DNA of 64,000 bases from Agarilytica sp045430305 (GTDB lineage Bacteria; Pseudomonadota; Gammaproteobacteria; Pseudomonadales; Cellvibrionaceae): NCBI GenBank assembly GCA_045430305.1, contig JAILXW010000004.1:159618-223617 (forward strand), in the 5' to 3' direction. The notes below the pieces were generated by a model that saw only the letters and a list, made by a program, of their open reading frames with translations, ran no database searches and was not told the origin of the DNA. Positions 18,350 to 27,375 of this stretch are shown one piece after another. The first letter of the stretch is position 1. Each line of letters opens with the position of its first letter. A program made the translations under genes and the position numbers.

Positions 18350-18861
18350 ATTAATTTGGGCCTTCGATACATTAATCTAACCGCCCTTTTTCAGGGCTTG
18401 TTGCAGTGTCGCAAAAAGCCTAAAAACCGATTAGAAAACTACAATCTCAATGCAAAACTGTTGTTAGCAATTACTTTTTATAAAAAGTGACAATTTGTGG
18501 CAAATCCGTTAGTGAAATGATTCGTCTTGCGCGTAAGGATTTAATGAAAGGCGTAAAAATTTAATTATGATAGGCAATTTAAAATGAGGTTTTTTGTGTC
18601 TAACTAACGGCATATTTAATCAAAAAAAACGCCCTTCACGCTAAAAGTTTGCATCAAAATATATTGTTCTTATTTCGCTTGATTTAGACAAATAAAAGCT
18701 AGGAATTAAAAAATATTTCATAAATTCACTAAAATTTTATACAAATAAGCCTAAAAATAAAAAAAACCTTTAAAAATCAACAAAAAAGGTTGAATTTTTC
18801 TTGTTATTTCGTAATGTAGTGCTACAACTGTCTATAACTCCTAAAAAAATGGGTACTCATC
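18350..18861. other. AT-rich intergenic region upstream of the AlgP-like gene
   Basis: About 510 bases without a convincing gene. The second half (about 18600-18840) is strongly A/T-rich with many A- and T-tracts, unlike the surrounding DNA. It precedes an AT-hook protein gene and could be a curved or protein-bound promoter region. No RNA gene or terminator is recognised. Confidence 0.5.
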
Positions 18862-19653
18862 ATGGCTGGTCGAAAGAAAACTGTAGACGCGGTAGCGGCT
18901 CTTGAAAAAGAGCTAGCCGCTCTAAAAACTAAATTAGAAAGCGCTCGCGCTAGTGAAGTAAAAGCAACTAGTGCTACCGCTGCAAAAGCAAGTAAAGAAG
19001 CTGCTGCTGCTGCTAAAAAAGCTGCTGCTGCTAAAAAGAAAGTGGCTGTTCTTCGTAAGAAGAAAAAGTCAGCCGCTCAAGCAAGCCAAATGGCTGCTGC
19101 TCGCAAAGCTGCTGCTGCTGCAACTGCCGCTGCAACTGCCGCCAAGAAAGTAGCTACTGAAGCTAAAGCTAAAGCTAAAACAGTTGCTGCTGCTGCTAAA
19201 ACTGCTGCTGCTTTGGCCCGCGCTGTAGCGAAGCAAGAAGCTGCGGCTAAGAAGAAAGCAATGGCTGCAGCTAAATCTGCTGCCAAGAAAGAAGCTGCTA
19301 AAGCGAAGGCTGCTGCTAAGAAAGACGCTGCTAAAGCTAAGGCTGCCGCTAAGAAAGCCGCTGCTAAAGAAAAAGCTGCTGCTAAAAAAGCTGCTGCTAA
19401 AGCTAAGGCTGCCGCTAAGAAAGCCGCTTCTAAAGCAAAAGCTGCAACTAAAAAGAAAGCCGCACCTAAGAAGAAAGCTGCTGCGAAGAAAAAGCCTGCA
19501 GCTAAGAAAGGCCGTGGTCGCCCAGCAGCTAAAAAAGCTGCCGCTACAAAAGCACCAGGTCGTCGTGGTCGCCCAGCAGCGAAGAAGAAAGCTGCAGGTC
19601 GTCCAGCAGCTAAAAAAGCAGCTGGCCGTCGCGGTCGTCCTAAGAAGAAGTAA
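18862..19653 (+). CDS. AlgP/histone H1-like Ala-Lys-rich DNA-binding protein
   Basis: A 263-residue low-complexity protein. Residues 1-60 form a short coiled coil (LEKELAALKTKLESA). Residues about 60-215 are repeats of Ala/Lys blocks such as KAKAAAKKAAAK, like eukaryotic histone H1 tails and Pseudomonas AlgP. The last 45 residues contain three RGRP AT-hook cores. It should bind DNA, probably A/T-rich minor groove, and act as a nucleoid-associated or regulatory protein. Repeat tracts in the DNA make its length likely to vary between strains. A strong terminator follows. Confidence 0.85.
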   Translation: MAGRKKTVDAVAALEKELAALKTKLESARASEVKATSATAAKASKEAAAAAKKAAAAKKKVAVLRKKKKSAAQASQMAAARKAAAAATAAATAAKKVATEAKAKAKTVAAAAKTAAALARAVAKQEAAAKKKAMAAAKSAAKKEAAKAKAAAKKDAAKAKAAAKKAAAKEKAAAKKAAAKAKAAAKKAASKAKAATKKKAAPKKKAAAKKKPAAKKGRGRPAAKKAAATKAPGRRGRPAAKKKAAGRPAAKKAAGRRGRPKKK

Positions 19654-19673
19654 AACCTTAGGGCTTACAAACC

Positions 19674-19704
19674 AAAAACCGCCGCATATTGCGGCGGTTT
19701 TTTT
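19674..19704 (+). terminator. rho-independent terminator after the AlgP-like gene
   Basis: A stem ACCGCCGC / GCGGCGGT with a 5-base loop followed by T7, about 20 bases after the stop codon. Confidence 0.9.
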
Positions 19705-19762
19705 ATGTCTTCAATAAAGCTGAGGCCTTTTCTGCTACGGTACTCAGTCTAAACCGCCTTTT

Positions 19763-20464
19763 TCAGCCTTTTCGACCCGAAATTTTTACTCTTAACCGGT
19801 CTTCTTCAGAAAAATGACATCGTGCCTGATATTTTAAATCGAGCCCTTCTAGACTTTTAGCATCGAACTGAAGGTAAAAAACCACTTTGTCTTCTTCAAA
19901 GACCTCTGGCGCAGGCGGAAACTCCGTTAACCACGTTAACCCATCCATTAAGCGTGTTTTTTGTAACAATTTCGCTTTGCACAACACCCATAACTGATCA
20001 ATTCTGGCTTGCCGCTCTTCTTCGTTCCGTTTTTCCTCTGAGAGGCGCGCGGCCTCCAGCTCTTCAGCTGTGGGTTGCTTTGGCTCCACATACACCGTGG
20101 TAAGTGTTTTAAAACTCACGCCATCGACCATTTCATTGTAGGTTCGCCCATTTTCCTGACGACATAGAATGCGATAAATAGGGTGATTTTGTTTAGATCG
20201 ATCTAAATCAATGGTACCACCGACTAATTTGACACAACGATCAAGGTCTTCAGCGGCCTCTGCTGCGCGTTTTAATTCTAGAAATAAGGCAGCATGCCGT
20301 GTTGGCAACCATAATTTGCTTGTATCGATAGCGTGCACAGATGCACTCACATACAAAGCAAGAAGAGGAATGGCTGGCTTGAAGACAAGCAAACTAGGGG
20401 ATTTTTTGAATTTTTCCGAAGGCCATCGCGTTAAAGATGAAACCAAATAGGACCAAGAGATCAT
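19763..20464 (-). CDS. secreted hypothetical protein
   Basis: A 233-residue protein I do not recognise. The ATG at 20464 has a GAGG site, and the frame overlaps the end of the PilZ gene by about 70 bases. A hydrophobic stretch ending at HA near residue 45 looks like a signal sequence, possibly preceded by a non-native extension. The mature part has a charged helical segment rich in Glu/Arg (about 130-155) and three Cys. It is in the same direction as the PilZ gene, suggesting an operon. No function is proposed. Confidence 0.65.
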   Translation of the reverse strand: MISWSYLVSSLTRWPSEKFKKSPSLLVFKPAIPLLALYVSASVHAIDTSKLWLPTRHAALFLELKRAAEAAEDLDRCVKLVGGTIDLDRSKQNHPIYRILCRQENGRTYNEMVDGVSFKTLTTVYVEPKQPTAEELEAARLSEEKRNEEERQARIDQLWVLCKAKLLQKTRLMDGLTWLTEFPPAPEVFEEDKVVFYLQFDAKSLEGLDLKYQARCHFSEEDRLRVKISGRKG

Positions 20465-21065
20465 TTTCGTCCTCTTCCAAGAATTCTACGCCGTAAAACA
20501 CCGCATCATCAGACAGTTTTTTAACTTTGCGTGCGACAGCTCGGATAGAAAGCACGCGCTGTATTTTCCCAACGGTAAATTTCCCTTTTAAAGCGAGAAT
20601 ATCGCCTTCGCCACCGGCAAATTCACTTAAAATAAGCCCCGCACCCAATGTGCTTATGTCTTCAATACGGCCTGTAATCGTATTGTATTTAGGGTTGTCT
20701 GTATTAGACACCAAGATCGGCATTTTTACTGACACTCGCGTGGCATTGCGAATACGTTTAAATTGAATCGATTTAGGAAAGTCGATGTAAACCATAAATA
20801 GGGGTACATCGTTCATAAAAAGTACGTTACTCGCAAACAGCGCTAAACCATCAGCCATTTTTGCCCGAAATACGATTTTTTCGCCTTCTGAGAGTTTCGG
20901 GAAAACGCCAGAAGCAGGTGCACCGAGAATAATGGCCTCGCCAGGTATTGCACCCAGTACCAAGACTTCCGAAAACTCTTTCTCACCTGTAGAACTAGGT
21001 AAAATTTCGACGCTTTGGCCCATACTTAGCGCTAATTCATCGAATTGAATTTTTTCGTCGCTCAT
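20394..21065 (-). CDS. PilZ-domain (c-di-GMP binding) protein
   Basis: A 223-residue protein with an N-terminal YcgR-like domain (residues 1-95) and a C-terminal PilZ domain. The latter has the c-di-GMP motifs RxxxR (RIRNATR, near 103-109) and the (D/N)xSxxG-type EDISTLGAG (near 137). This is the layout of YcgR-type flagellar brake or motility proteins. Binding of c-di-GMP is expected; the output is not clear because no motility gene is nearby. Confidence 0.85.
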   Translation of the reverse strand: MSDEKIQFDELALSMGQSVEILPSSTGEKEFSEVLVLGAIPGEAIILGAPASGVFPKLSEGEKIVFRAKMADGLALFASNVLFMNDVPLFMVYIDFPKSIQFKRIRNATRVSVKMPILVSNTDNPKYNTITGRIEDISTLGAGLILSEFAGGEGDILALKGKFTVGKIQRVLSIRAVARKVKKLSDDAVFYGVEFLEEDENDLLVLFGFIFNAMAFGKIQKIP

Positions 21066-21215
21066 TTTCTCGTTACCAGGGTATTACCCCACCATTTCGT
21101 GCATTCTGTCTTTATCAGTGTAGCAAACGGCGAGTTTTCTGCGCTGTGATAGACCAAAGGGCTTTATATCAGTGATAGCGGTGTTCGGAGTTAGTGTTTT
21201 AAATTATGGAATGCA

Positions 21216-21674
21216 CTAAGCATGCGTATAGGAAGTGACTTGGTAGCGATCTGTAATATCTCTACCGCGCCAAAACATTTTTAGAAGAACAGAGATATAC
21301 AAGCAGGCCATCATTAGTATCAATTTAACGGCACTTTGTAGCGCAAAATCCATACTCAAAACCGCTATAACAAGAAATAGGCCTTGTATAAAAATAACTA
21401 AATTGAGCTCTAATATATGAAAAACCCAGCCCAAATACCAACGCCGATACAAACCGACGACTGCCGTAATCTTGCTTGCAACAATCAACAACAGTATAAG
21501 TATCACAAGTACTGGAGGGCCACCCGTACTTTGTTGTGCGGCTACCTGTGCTGATTCAGCATCACTTGGCGGCTTGGCAAATAAGTACACGCAAAAAACC
21601 AAGCCTAATATAGGATACACAGCCAGAACTGTTGCGGCGAGTTTTGGAGAAGACCGAAAGAGTTTAACCAACAT
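21216..21674 (-). CDS. small four-helix membrane protein, RND-operon linked
   Basis: A 152-residue inner-membrane protein with about four hydrophobic helices (residues 13-33, 54-73, 85-108 and 113-133). Its ATG immediately abuts the stop of the RND pump gene, so it is the last gene of that operon. I do not recognise the family. It may modulate the pump or simply be co-transcribed. Confidence 0.65.
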   Translation of the reverse strand: MLVKLFRSSPKLAATVLAVYPILGLVFCVYLFAKPPSDAESAQVAAQQSTGGPPVLVILILLLIVASKITAVVGLYRRWYLGWVFHILELNLVIFIQGLFLVIAVLSMDFALQSAVKLILMMACLYISVLLKMFWRGRDITDRYQVTSYTHA

Positions 21675-24600
21675 TTATACTTCCTTTTGCTCGCCCAAAT
21701 GTACCGTATCACTCTCAACAGAGCGCTCACTCGTGGGGCACACCCCCTCTCTGTAGCGAGCTATTGGGCGTGTAATATAACGCGTGAAAACAAGACCGGC
21801 TTCACTCGGCAATACTAATAGCGCAGGTGTAATAACGAGCGTAAGTATTGTCGAAAAAATTAGGCCGTAAACAATCGCACTGGCAAGCGCGACCCAAAAC
21901 GAGCCGACGACGCCACCTTGAATAATGGATTGCCCCGATAGATCCACACTTACCCCTAAAGCCAAAGGCATCAAACCCAAGATAGTTGTGGCCGTAGTTA
22001 AAAAAACCGGGCGCAAGCGCTGCGTAGCTGCCAAGATAGCAGCTTCTTTAATAGTATATTTAAATTGCGTGCTACGAATATGGTTAAAGGTATCGATCAA
22101 AACAATATTGTTGTTCACAACGATACCGGCCAAGGCAACAATGCCCACCCCCGTCATAATCACACTAAATGTAGATTGCGTTAGCATTAACCCTAAGAAC
22201 ACGCCCGCGGTCGAGAGTATTACCGAAGACAATGTTAAAAACGCTTGATAAATACTGTTAAATTGCGTGACTAATAAAATAAACATTAAGAAGAGCGCAA
22301 GGCCAAACGCAACAGTAAGAAATGCAAATGACTTTTCTTGTTCTTCATTGGCTCCGCGATAGGTCAACTCGATCGTTGGGTCTACCGGGTTTGCCTTCAA
22401 CCACTCTTGGATTTCTTTTAACTTGCGATCGACCACTACGTCCTCATCAACATCAGAAAGCACCATGGTGTATTCTTTGCCGCCAATCCGGTCTATTTTG
22501 TCAATACGCGATTTAGCTACACGCTTCACGAACGTACTTACCGCAACAGGGCCGTTACTTGTATTGACCTTAAGTTGATCTAGTATTTCCAAACGCCGCT
22601 CACTTGCAGGAAAACGAATCCGAATATCCACTTCTTCATCGGCGTCATCGGGGCGATACTCACCGACTTTTATTCCATTCGTCACAAGCTGCACTGCGCG
22701 TCCGACTTCCAACACGTTGGCACCAAGTTGCGCCGCGAGCACCCGGTCAACCTCCATGTTCCATTCAATACCCGGTAATGGTGTTGTATCGGTAACGTCA
22801 CGTAAACCACTGAAATTGTCTTCTACGTCTTGCCTAAGTTGGCGCGTCACTTCTATCAATGTTTCTCGATCAGAACCACGCAACTGAATTTGAATCGGCT
22901 TGCCTACCGGAGGCCCGCCTTCCATTGCAAGCGCATTGACATAAATACCTGGAAGGTTCGCGGTACGCTCACGAATTTCGGCATACACTTCTCGAGTCGA
23001 TTTTCCCATTTCTTCGGGCTTGTATGTTTCTACCAGTATTAATCCAACTTGGTCTTTTTCCGGAGTTCTGGCGCCTGCTGATGCGGGCGCTCCCGGCGAT
23101 ACATTCGTATAGGCAACTTTCACACCCGGCACATCAAGTACTATTTGCTCTACTTGCCCAACGAGCTCGCGCGCTTCATCGATTGCCAAATTGCCTTGTG
23201 CTCGAATGGTGACAGTCCCCATTATTTCTTCTGTTTCTACAAAAAACTCAACACCGGCATTAAATCGACCAAATGCGACAAAAATACCAATTAATAAATA
23301 GAATGCGAAAACAAATAGGCTTAATGGATGGTGCACGATTTTTGAGAGAAAACGAGCATACCTACCTGTTAAGCCTCCAAGCTTTGTGGGCAATTCTTTT
23401 TCCAAGCTCGTAAGGTACGACACGGTTGCTGGGTTCATTTTGTTTTTCCCCATGAGAGCCCCCAGCACCGGGGCAAAAAATAGAGCGTACAAAAGCGAAC
23501 TGACCAGTACTGCGAATACCGTAACAGGCAGGTAACGCATAAATTCACCTGCCACGCCCGGCCAAAACATAATAGGAAGAAAAGCCGCTAAAGTAGTCGC
23601 CGTAGAAGCGAAAACCGGCCACATCATGCGTTTAACAGAAAGCTGATAGGCTTCACTGCTAGATAAACCTTCGGCCATTTTTCTGTCAGCATATTCTGTA
23701 ACCACAATGGCACCATCAATCAACATACCGAGCGCCAACAACATGCCGAAGAGCACCATAAAGTTAAAAGAATAGCCAAGCTGCAAAAGAATTATTGCCG
23801 AAAATAATAGCGAGAAGGGTACGCCCGCCCCGACCAATAGGCCTGAACGAAACCCTAACGCAGCGACAACAATAATCATTACCAGCATCATTGCTGTAAG
23901 AATATTACCTTGCATTTCACTTACCATTCCCTCGGAAAATTCACTTTGATCTAAAAGAAAACCAATTGTGACACCTTGAGGAATATTCGCCTGCAACTGC
24001 GCTACGACTTCTCGCACAGCAGACGTAACTTCAATTTCATTCGCATCGTTACGCTTTAACACCTCGATGGTAATACCACGCTCACCGTTAATAGTGGTGT
24101 ACGAGCTCGGGTCTTTAAACGTGCGTGTTACGCTCGCAATATCGCCCAAGGTAACTGCGCCATCGGCGGTTGCTCGTAGAGGCAAAGAATAAACATCTTC
24201 ACGCGTTTCTATTAAGCTTGGTACCTTGACATCAAAACGCCCTTCACCCGTATCTAACTTGCCTGCAGGAACAAGAATATTATTCGCTTGTACCGCATTG
24301 TAAAGTTCGCTACTGGTAATACCGTAATGTTCCAATTGCAGTGGATCTATGCTCGCTTCGACAACCTCTTCACGATGGCCCGCCAAGTTTGCTTCGAGCA
24401 CGTCGGGGCTTGATTCAATAGCATTGCGCAATTGCAGCGCTGTACGATAAAGAACACGCTCACCAACATCACCTGCGATGGTCACAACAATTGTGGGAAC
24501 GTCGTTGGCGGACACTTCTGAGACCACTGGCTCTTCCGCATCTAAAGGTAATTTTGATTTTGCGCGATCAACAGCCGCTCGCACATCTTCCACTGCTTGC

Positions 24601-24905
24601 TTCACATTCACCTGCGCATCGAACTCAACAATCAAATAGGCAAAGCTTTCTCGTGAAACCGCTTTAATTTCTTTTAAAGATTCCAGCGACCGTAACTCTT
24701 GCTCCATTGGTCGCACCAATAGACGCGCCCCATCTTCCGGTGAGATACCGTCTTGAAATATATTAATGATAACAATGGGAACAGAAGGGTTAGGTGAAGC
24801 TTCAATGGTCATCATGCTGCGTGAAGCCAGACCTGCAATGACAATAAGCAGCATCATGCACATGGTCGCGCGCGAACGCTTAATCGCACCTCCGAGAAAA
24901 TTCAT
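21675..24905 (-). CDS. RND efflux pump, inner-membrane permease (AcrB family)
   Basis: A 1076-residue RND permease with the typical duplicated layout: a transmembrane helix, a large periplasmic loop, six helices, a second loop and five helices. The proton-relay region is visible in LALGMLIDGAIVVTEYADR. The start SMMTIEASPNPSVPIVII and the loops resemble the MdtB/MexF-like clade of putative multidrug or hydrophobe exporters. The ATG overlaps the adaptor stop (TAATG). No outer-membrane channel gene is in the operon, so a TolC-type protein from elsewhere is presumably used. Confidence 0.93.
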   Translation of the reverse strand: MNFLGGAIKRSRATMCMMLLIVIAGLASRSMMTIEASPNPSVPIVIINIFQDGISPEDGARLLVRPMEQELRSLESLKEIKAVSRESFAYLIVEFDAQVNVKQAVEDVRAAVDRAKSKLPLDAEEPVVSEVSANDVPTIVVTIAGDVGERVLYRTALQLRNAIESSPDVLEANLAGHREEVVEASIDPLQLEHYGITSSELYNAVQANNILVPAGKLDTGEGRFDVKVPSLIETREDVYSLPLRATADGAVTLGDIASVTRTFKDPSSYTTINGERGITIEVLKRNDANEIEVTSAVREVVAQLQANIPQGVTIGFLLDQSEFSEGMVSEMQGNILTAMMLVMIIVVAALGFRSGLLVGAGVPFSLLFSAIILLQLGYSFNFMVLFGMLLALGMLIDGAIVVTEYADRKMAEGLSSSEAYQLSVKRMMWPVFASTATTLAAFLPIMFWPGVAGEFMRYLPVTVFAVLVSSLLYALFFAPVLGALMGKNKMNPATVSYLTSLEKELPTKLGGLTGRYARFLSKIVHHPLSLFVFAFYLLIGIFVAFGRFNAGVEFFVETEEIMGTVTIRAQGNLAIDEARELVGQVEQIVLDVPGVKVAYTNVSPGAPASAGARTPEKDQVGLILVETYKPEEMGKSTREVYAEIRERTANLPGIYVNALAMEGGPPVGKPIQIQLRGSDRETLIEVTRQLRQDVEDNFSGLRDVTDTTPLPGIEWNMEVDRVLAAQLGANVLEVGRAVQLVTNGIKVGEYRPDDADEEVDIRIRFPASERRLEILDQLKVNTSNGPVAVSTFVKRVAKSRIDKIDRIGGKEYTMVLSDVDEDVVVDRKLKEIQEWLKANPVDPTIELTYRGANEEQEKSFAFLTVAFGLALFLMFILLVTQFNSIYQAFLTLSSVILSTAGVFLGLMLTQSTFSVIMTGVGIVALAGIVVNNNIVLIDTFNHIRSTQFKYTIKEAAILAATQRLRPVFLTTATTILGLMPLALGVSVDLSGQSIIQGGVVGSFWVALASAIVYGLIFSTILTLVITPALLVLPSEAGLVFTRYITRPIARYREGVCPTSERSVESDTVHLGEQKEV

Positions 24906-25999
24906 TAGTGATTTGCCCCGAGTGATACAGGTACTACGGGGGCTACCACATCCACAACATCATCTTGACTAACGTACTCCTGACCGATAGTAATTAGCTG
25001 TGTATTTTCTTCTAATCCGGTTACCCACACGCCGTCTTCGTCGTCACCAATAATTTCAATAGGTTTAATCACTACGCGATTTTCACCTTCGATAACTTTG
25101 ACAGCAATTTTTTCATCGCTTGTAAGGGAAAGTAAGGAGGGGGACAAATGATGAGCAGAAATTTCTTTCGCTTGAATGTGTACGTCTGCACTCATACCGT
25201 CACGAAGTGCGTAACCCGGATTATTGATATAAATTTCTATTTTGAAGGTGCGTGTTACAGCGTTTGCCGCACTCGCCAAATATTGCACTCGCCCTATTGC
25301 ACTTTCACCATTAGAAAATAGAACGTTGGCAACGCCATCTAACACAATACTGGAAAGTGCAGATTCAGACAACAGACCAACGACTTTTAACTGACTCAGG
25401 TCCACTAATTGTGCACACGGGCTGCCGCGCTGAATAAAACCGCCCGCATCGATCAAGCGTTCCTGAACAAAACCATCAAACGGTGCTCGTATGGTGAGTT
25501 TTTCTGTCGCCAATCTCATGGCTTTGACATCCGCTTTCGCCACAGCCAAATTTGCTTTAGCACTGGCAATTTGTGTTTGCGATTGAAAACCGCGGTCTTT
25601 TAAAGACAGCGCACCTTGATAATCAATTTCGGCCTTATTGAGCAAGGCCCTAGCTTGCGCCAATCGAAGTTCCCGATCTTCTGAGTCAAGCACGCACAGC
25701 GCATCGCCCTGCTTCACAAAGCTACCTTCTTGCGCAGGTGTTGCGATGATTCTGCCATCGATTTCTGCAGCGACTCTCACGCGCCGAACGGCTTCAGTGC
25801 GACCGCGCACATTCACTTTTTTACGAAAAGTCTCCAGTTGAATATTTTCAACTTCAACACGAAAGCGCTTTTCTGTTTCATCGATTATTTTTATGTCGTT
25901 GGGGCCTTCAGCAATTAATCCAAGCAACATCCAAAGAACCAGCGCGGCGGTCATCGCCAGTGCTAGTTTCATATTTGAATTGAGTTTTTGAAGATTCAT
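24905..25999 (-). CDS. RND efflux periplasmic adaptor (membrane fusion protein)
   Basis: A 364-residue HlyD/AcrA-type adaptor. It starts with a single anchor helix (about 12-30), followed by the lipoyl/barrel halves (RVRVAAEIDGRIIATPAQEGSFVKQGDAL and IRAPFDGFVQERLIDAGGFIQRGS) flanking a coiled-coil hairpin (about 110-160). It links the permease encoded next to an outer-membrane channel. First gene of the adaptor-pump-small protein operon; its stop overlaps the pump start. Confidence 0.92.
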   Translation of the reverse strand: MNLQKLNSNMKLALAMTAALVLWMLLGLIAEGPNDIKIIDETEKRFRVEVENIQLETFRKKVNVRGRTEAVRRVRVAAEIDGRIIATPAQEGSFVKQGDALCVLDSEDRELRLAQARALLNKAEIDYQGALSLKDRGFQSQTQIASAKANLAVAKADVKAMRLATEKLTIRAPFDGFVQERLIDAGGFIQRGSPCAQLVDLSQLKVVGLLSESALSSIVLDGVANVLFSNGESAIGRVQYLASAANAVTRTFKIEIYINNPGYALRDGMSADVHIQAKEISAHHLSPSLLSLTSDEKIAVKVIEGENRVVIKPIEIIGDDEDGVWVTGLEENTQLITIGQEYVSQDDVVDVVAPVVPVSLGANH

Positions 26000-26212
26000 A
26001 TTTCCTATTATTTCCTTCCTCTAATGAACGGCCGTGCAACTTTTTGGTCAGGTAAAGTGCTTAAGGCTTCCGTCATACCCTGATTACTTGAGCTGTATCA
26101 TATAAAAATGATTGAAACACCCGGAGGTTTCTGCCCAAGACCAAGCTAGCATTATGAACGCACGCGAAGCGCGGGGCGATTATACGCAATCCAAGAAGTT
26201 TTAAACATGCAG

Positions 26213-26248
26213 AAAAAGCACAGAAATACTGGCATTTCTGTGCTTTTA
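26213..26248. terminator. bidirectional rho-independent terminator
   Basis: A 14-bp perfect stem (AAAAGCACAGAAAT / ATTTCTGTGCTTTT) with a 6-base loop, flanked by A and T runs on either side. It sits after the cyclic-nucleotide-binding gene, before the RND operon start region. Confidence 0.8.
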
Positions 26249-26273
26249 ATGAATTGAAAGGGGGTAGTGTGGC

Positions 26274-26960
26274 TTAGCTGATCGCTTTAAGAGACTGACG
26301 ATCGATTTCCGACCTCGGCATAATCGAGAGGCGGTCTATCGCAGTGTTCCAAGCGACGAGAAGTTTGGCCAATTCACGGGCTTGCTCGTCTAAGCTTTTC
26401 AGCTCTTCTAAGGTGTCTTTCGGCCCAGTAAATAGTTTGATTTTGCGATGCGCGGAGGCAAATGACTGGTCGGAATAGGCCGCGCGATACACTTCTAGCT
26501 TCCAGCGTAGGTTGTGCACCATGTTGCGGTAATAAATGAGTTTGGTATTGAGCGACACTGTCGTCACGTCATCAAGTTTGCCAAAGACTTTAAAGTGAGT
26601 GCCAAAGACCATGATTTTTTTTGAGTTTTGGTCCGCCACCACGGTTGCAGTACGAACTTGATCAAACAAAACCGCGAGATCGCCAAAAACTTCGCCCGGC
26701 GTAATGTAGTTTACGACCGTGCCTTCTTTATCTCCGGCGTGAACTTCTAACTGGCCCTTCAACAAAAAGTATAACCATTCTTCCCGGTGGCCTTTTTCTA
26801 GTATGGTTTCACCAGGCTCACACTCTATGATTTTAGAGTGTCGCAACAGTAGATCGTATTGGTATTGATCTGTCTGTTTTATCGTTCTATAAAAAGGTAC
26901 CGCAGATAGCAGGCTATCTACCGATTCTTGGGGGTATTTCAATACATCTTTAACTTCCAT
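26274..26960 (-). CDS. cyclic-nucleotide-binding domain protein
   Basis: A 228-residue protein with one cyclic-nucleotide-binding (Crp/cNMP) domain at residues about 35-130: ETILEKGHREEWLYFLLKGQLEV and the phosphate-binding-cassette region GEVFGDLAVLFDQVRTATV. The remainder is helical with no recognisable helix-turn-helix or enzymatic domain, so it is not a normal CRP-type activator. It may be a scaffold or sensor subunit. Monocistronic, with its own terminator. Confidence 0.85.
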   Translation of the reverse strand: MEVKDVLKYPQESVDSLLSAVPFYRTIKQTDQYQYDLLLRHSKIIECEPGETILEKGHREEWLYFLLKGQLEVHAGDKEGTVVNYITPGEVFGDLAVLFDQVRTATVVADQNSKKIMVFGTHFKVFGKLDDVTTVSLNTKLIYYRNMVHNLRWKLEVYRAAYSDQSFASAHRKIKLFTGPKDTLEELKSLDEQARELAKLLVAWNTAIDRLSIMPRSEIDRQSLKAIS

Positions 26961-27375
26961 CGGATCGGCTCGCTGTTCGAGAATACTTCTTAAGATAGCG
27001 GATTATTCTTAAGAGAGGTGTTGGCTGTCTATGAGAAAGGCCATTTCCCTTATAACCATTTCTAATTTTGTTAAGGGTTTCACCATTTTTAACGGTGGCG
27101 TCTAAGTTTACCTTACTTTTGCTCATCTTAGGCGCATTCCAAAGACCTCAAAATCTCGCAACACAATGCCTACCGAGGTTAATCACAAATTACGAGATTC
27201 CTAAAATTACTAATGAAATCAAATAATAACAATTGCCTCTTAAGTGGCTATAATAGCTATTATCTGGCGCTCATGCCCGTGCCTTATACTATACCGGCAC
27301 AAGAAACGGTTGATTTTAAGACAAATTCGTCTAAAACTTTGCTCAGAATAAATATTCGAACCCTTTGGAATCGAT
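26961..27375. other. divergent intergenic region before the TonB-like gene
   Basis: About 415 bases without a firm gene. It contains a perfect 14-bp palindrome ATAATAGCTATTAT at 27250-27263, about 110 bases before the TonB-like start, which could be an operator. A 24-codon frame at 27031 exists but has weak initiation signals and is not called. Confidence 0.4.

Noticed and set aside
20464..20464. Frameshifted or fused PilZ/secreted protein gene
   Set aside because: The 70-base overlap could suggest a fusion, but both frames have plausible starts and stops and a GAGG site supports a separate start.
27031..27105. 24-codon frame upstream of the TonB-like gene
   Set aside because: Initiation signals are weak, no overlap or coupling with a neighbour, and the peptide has no recognisable feature.
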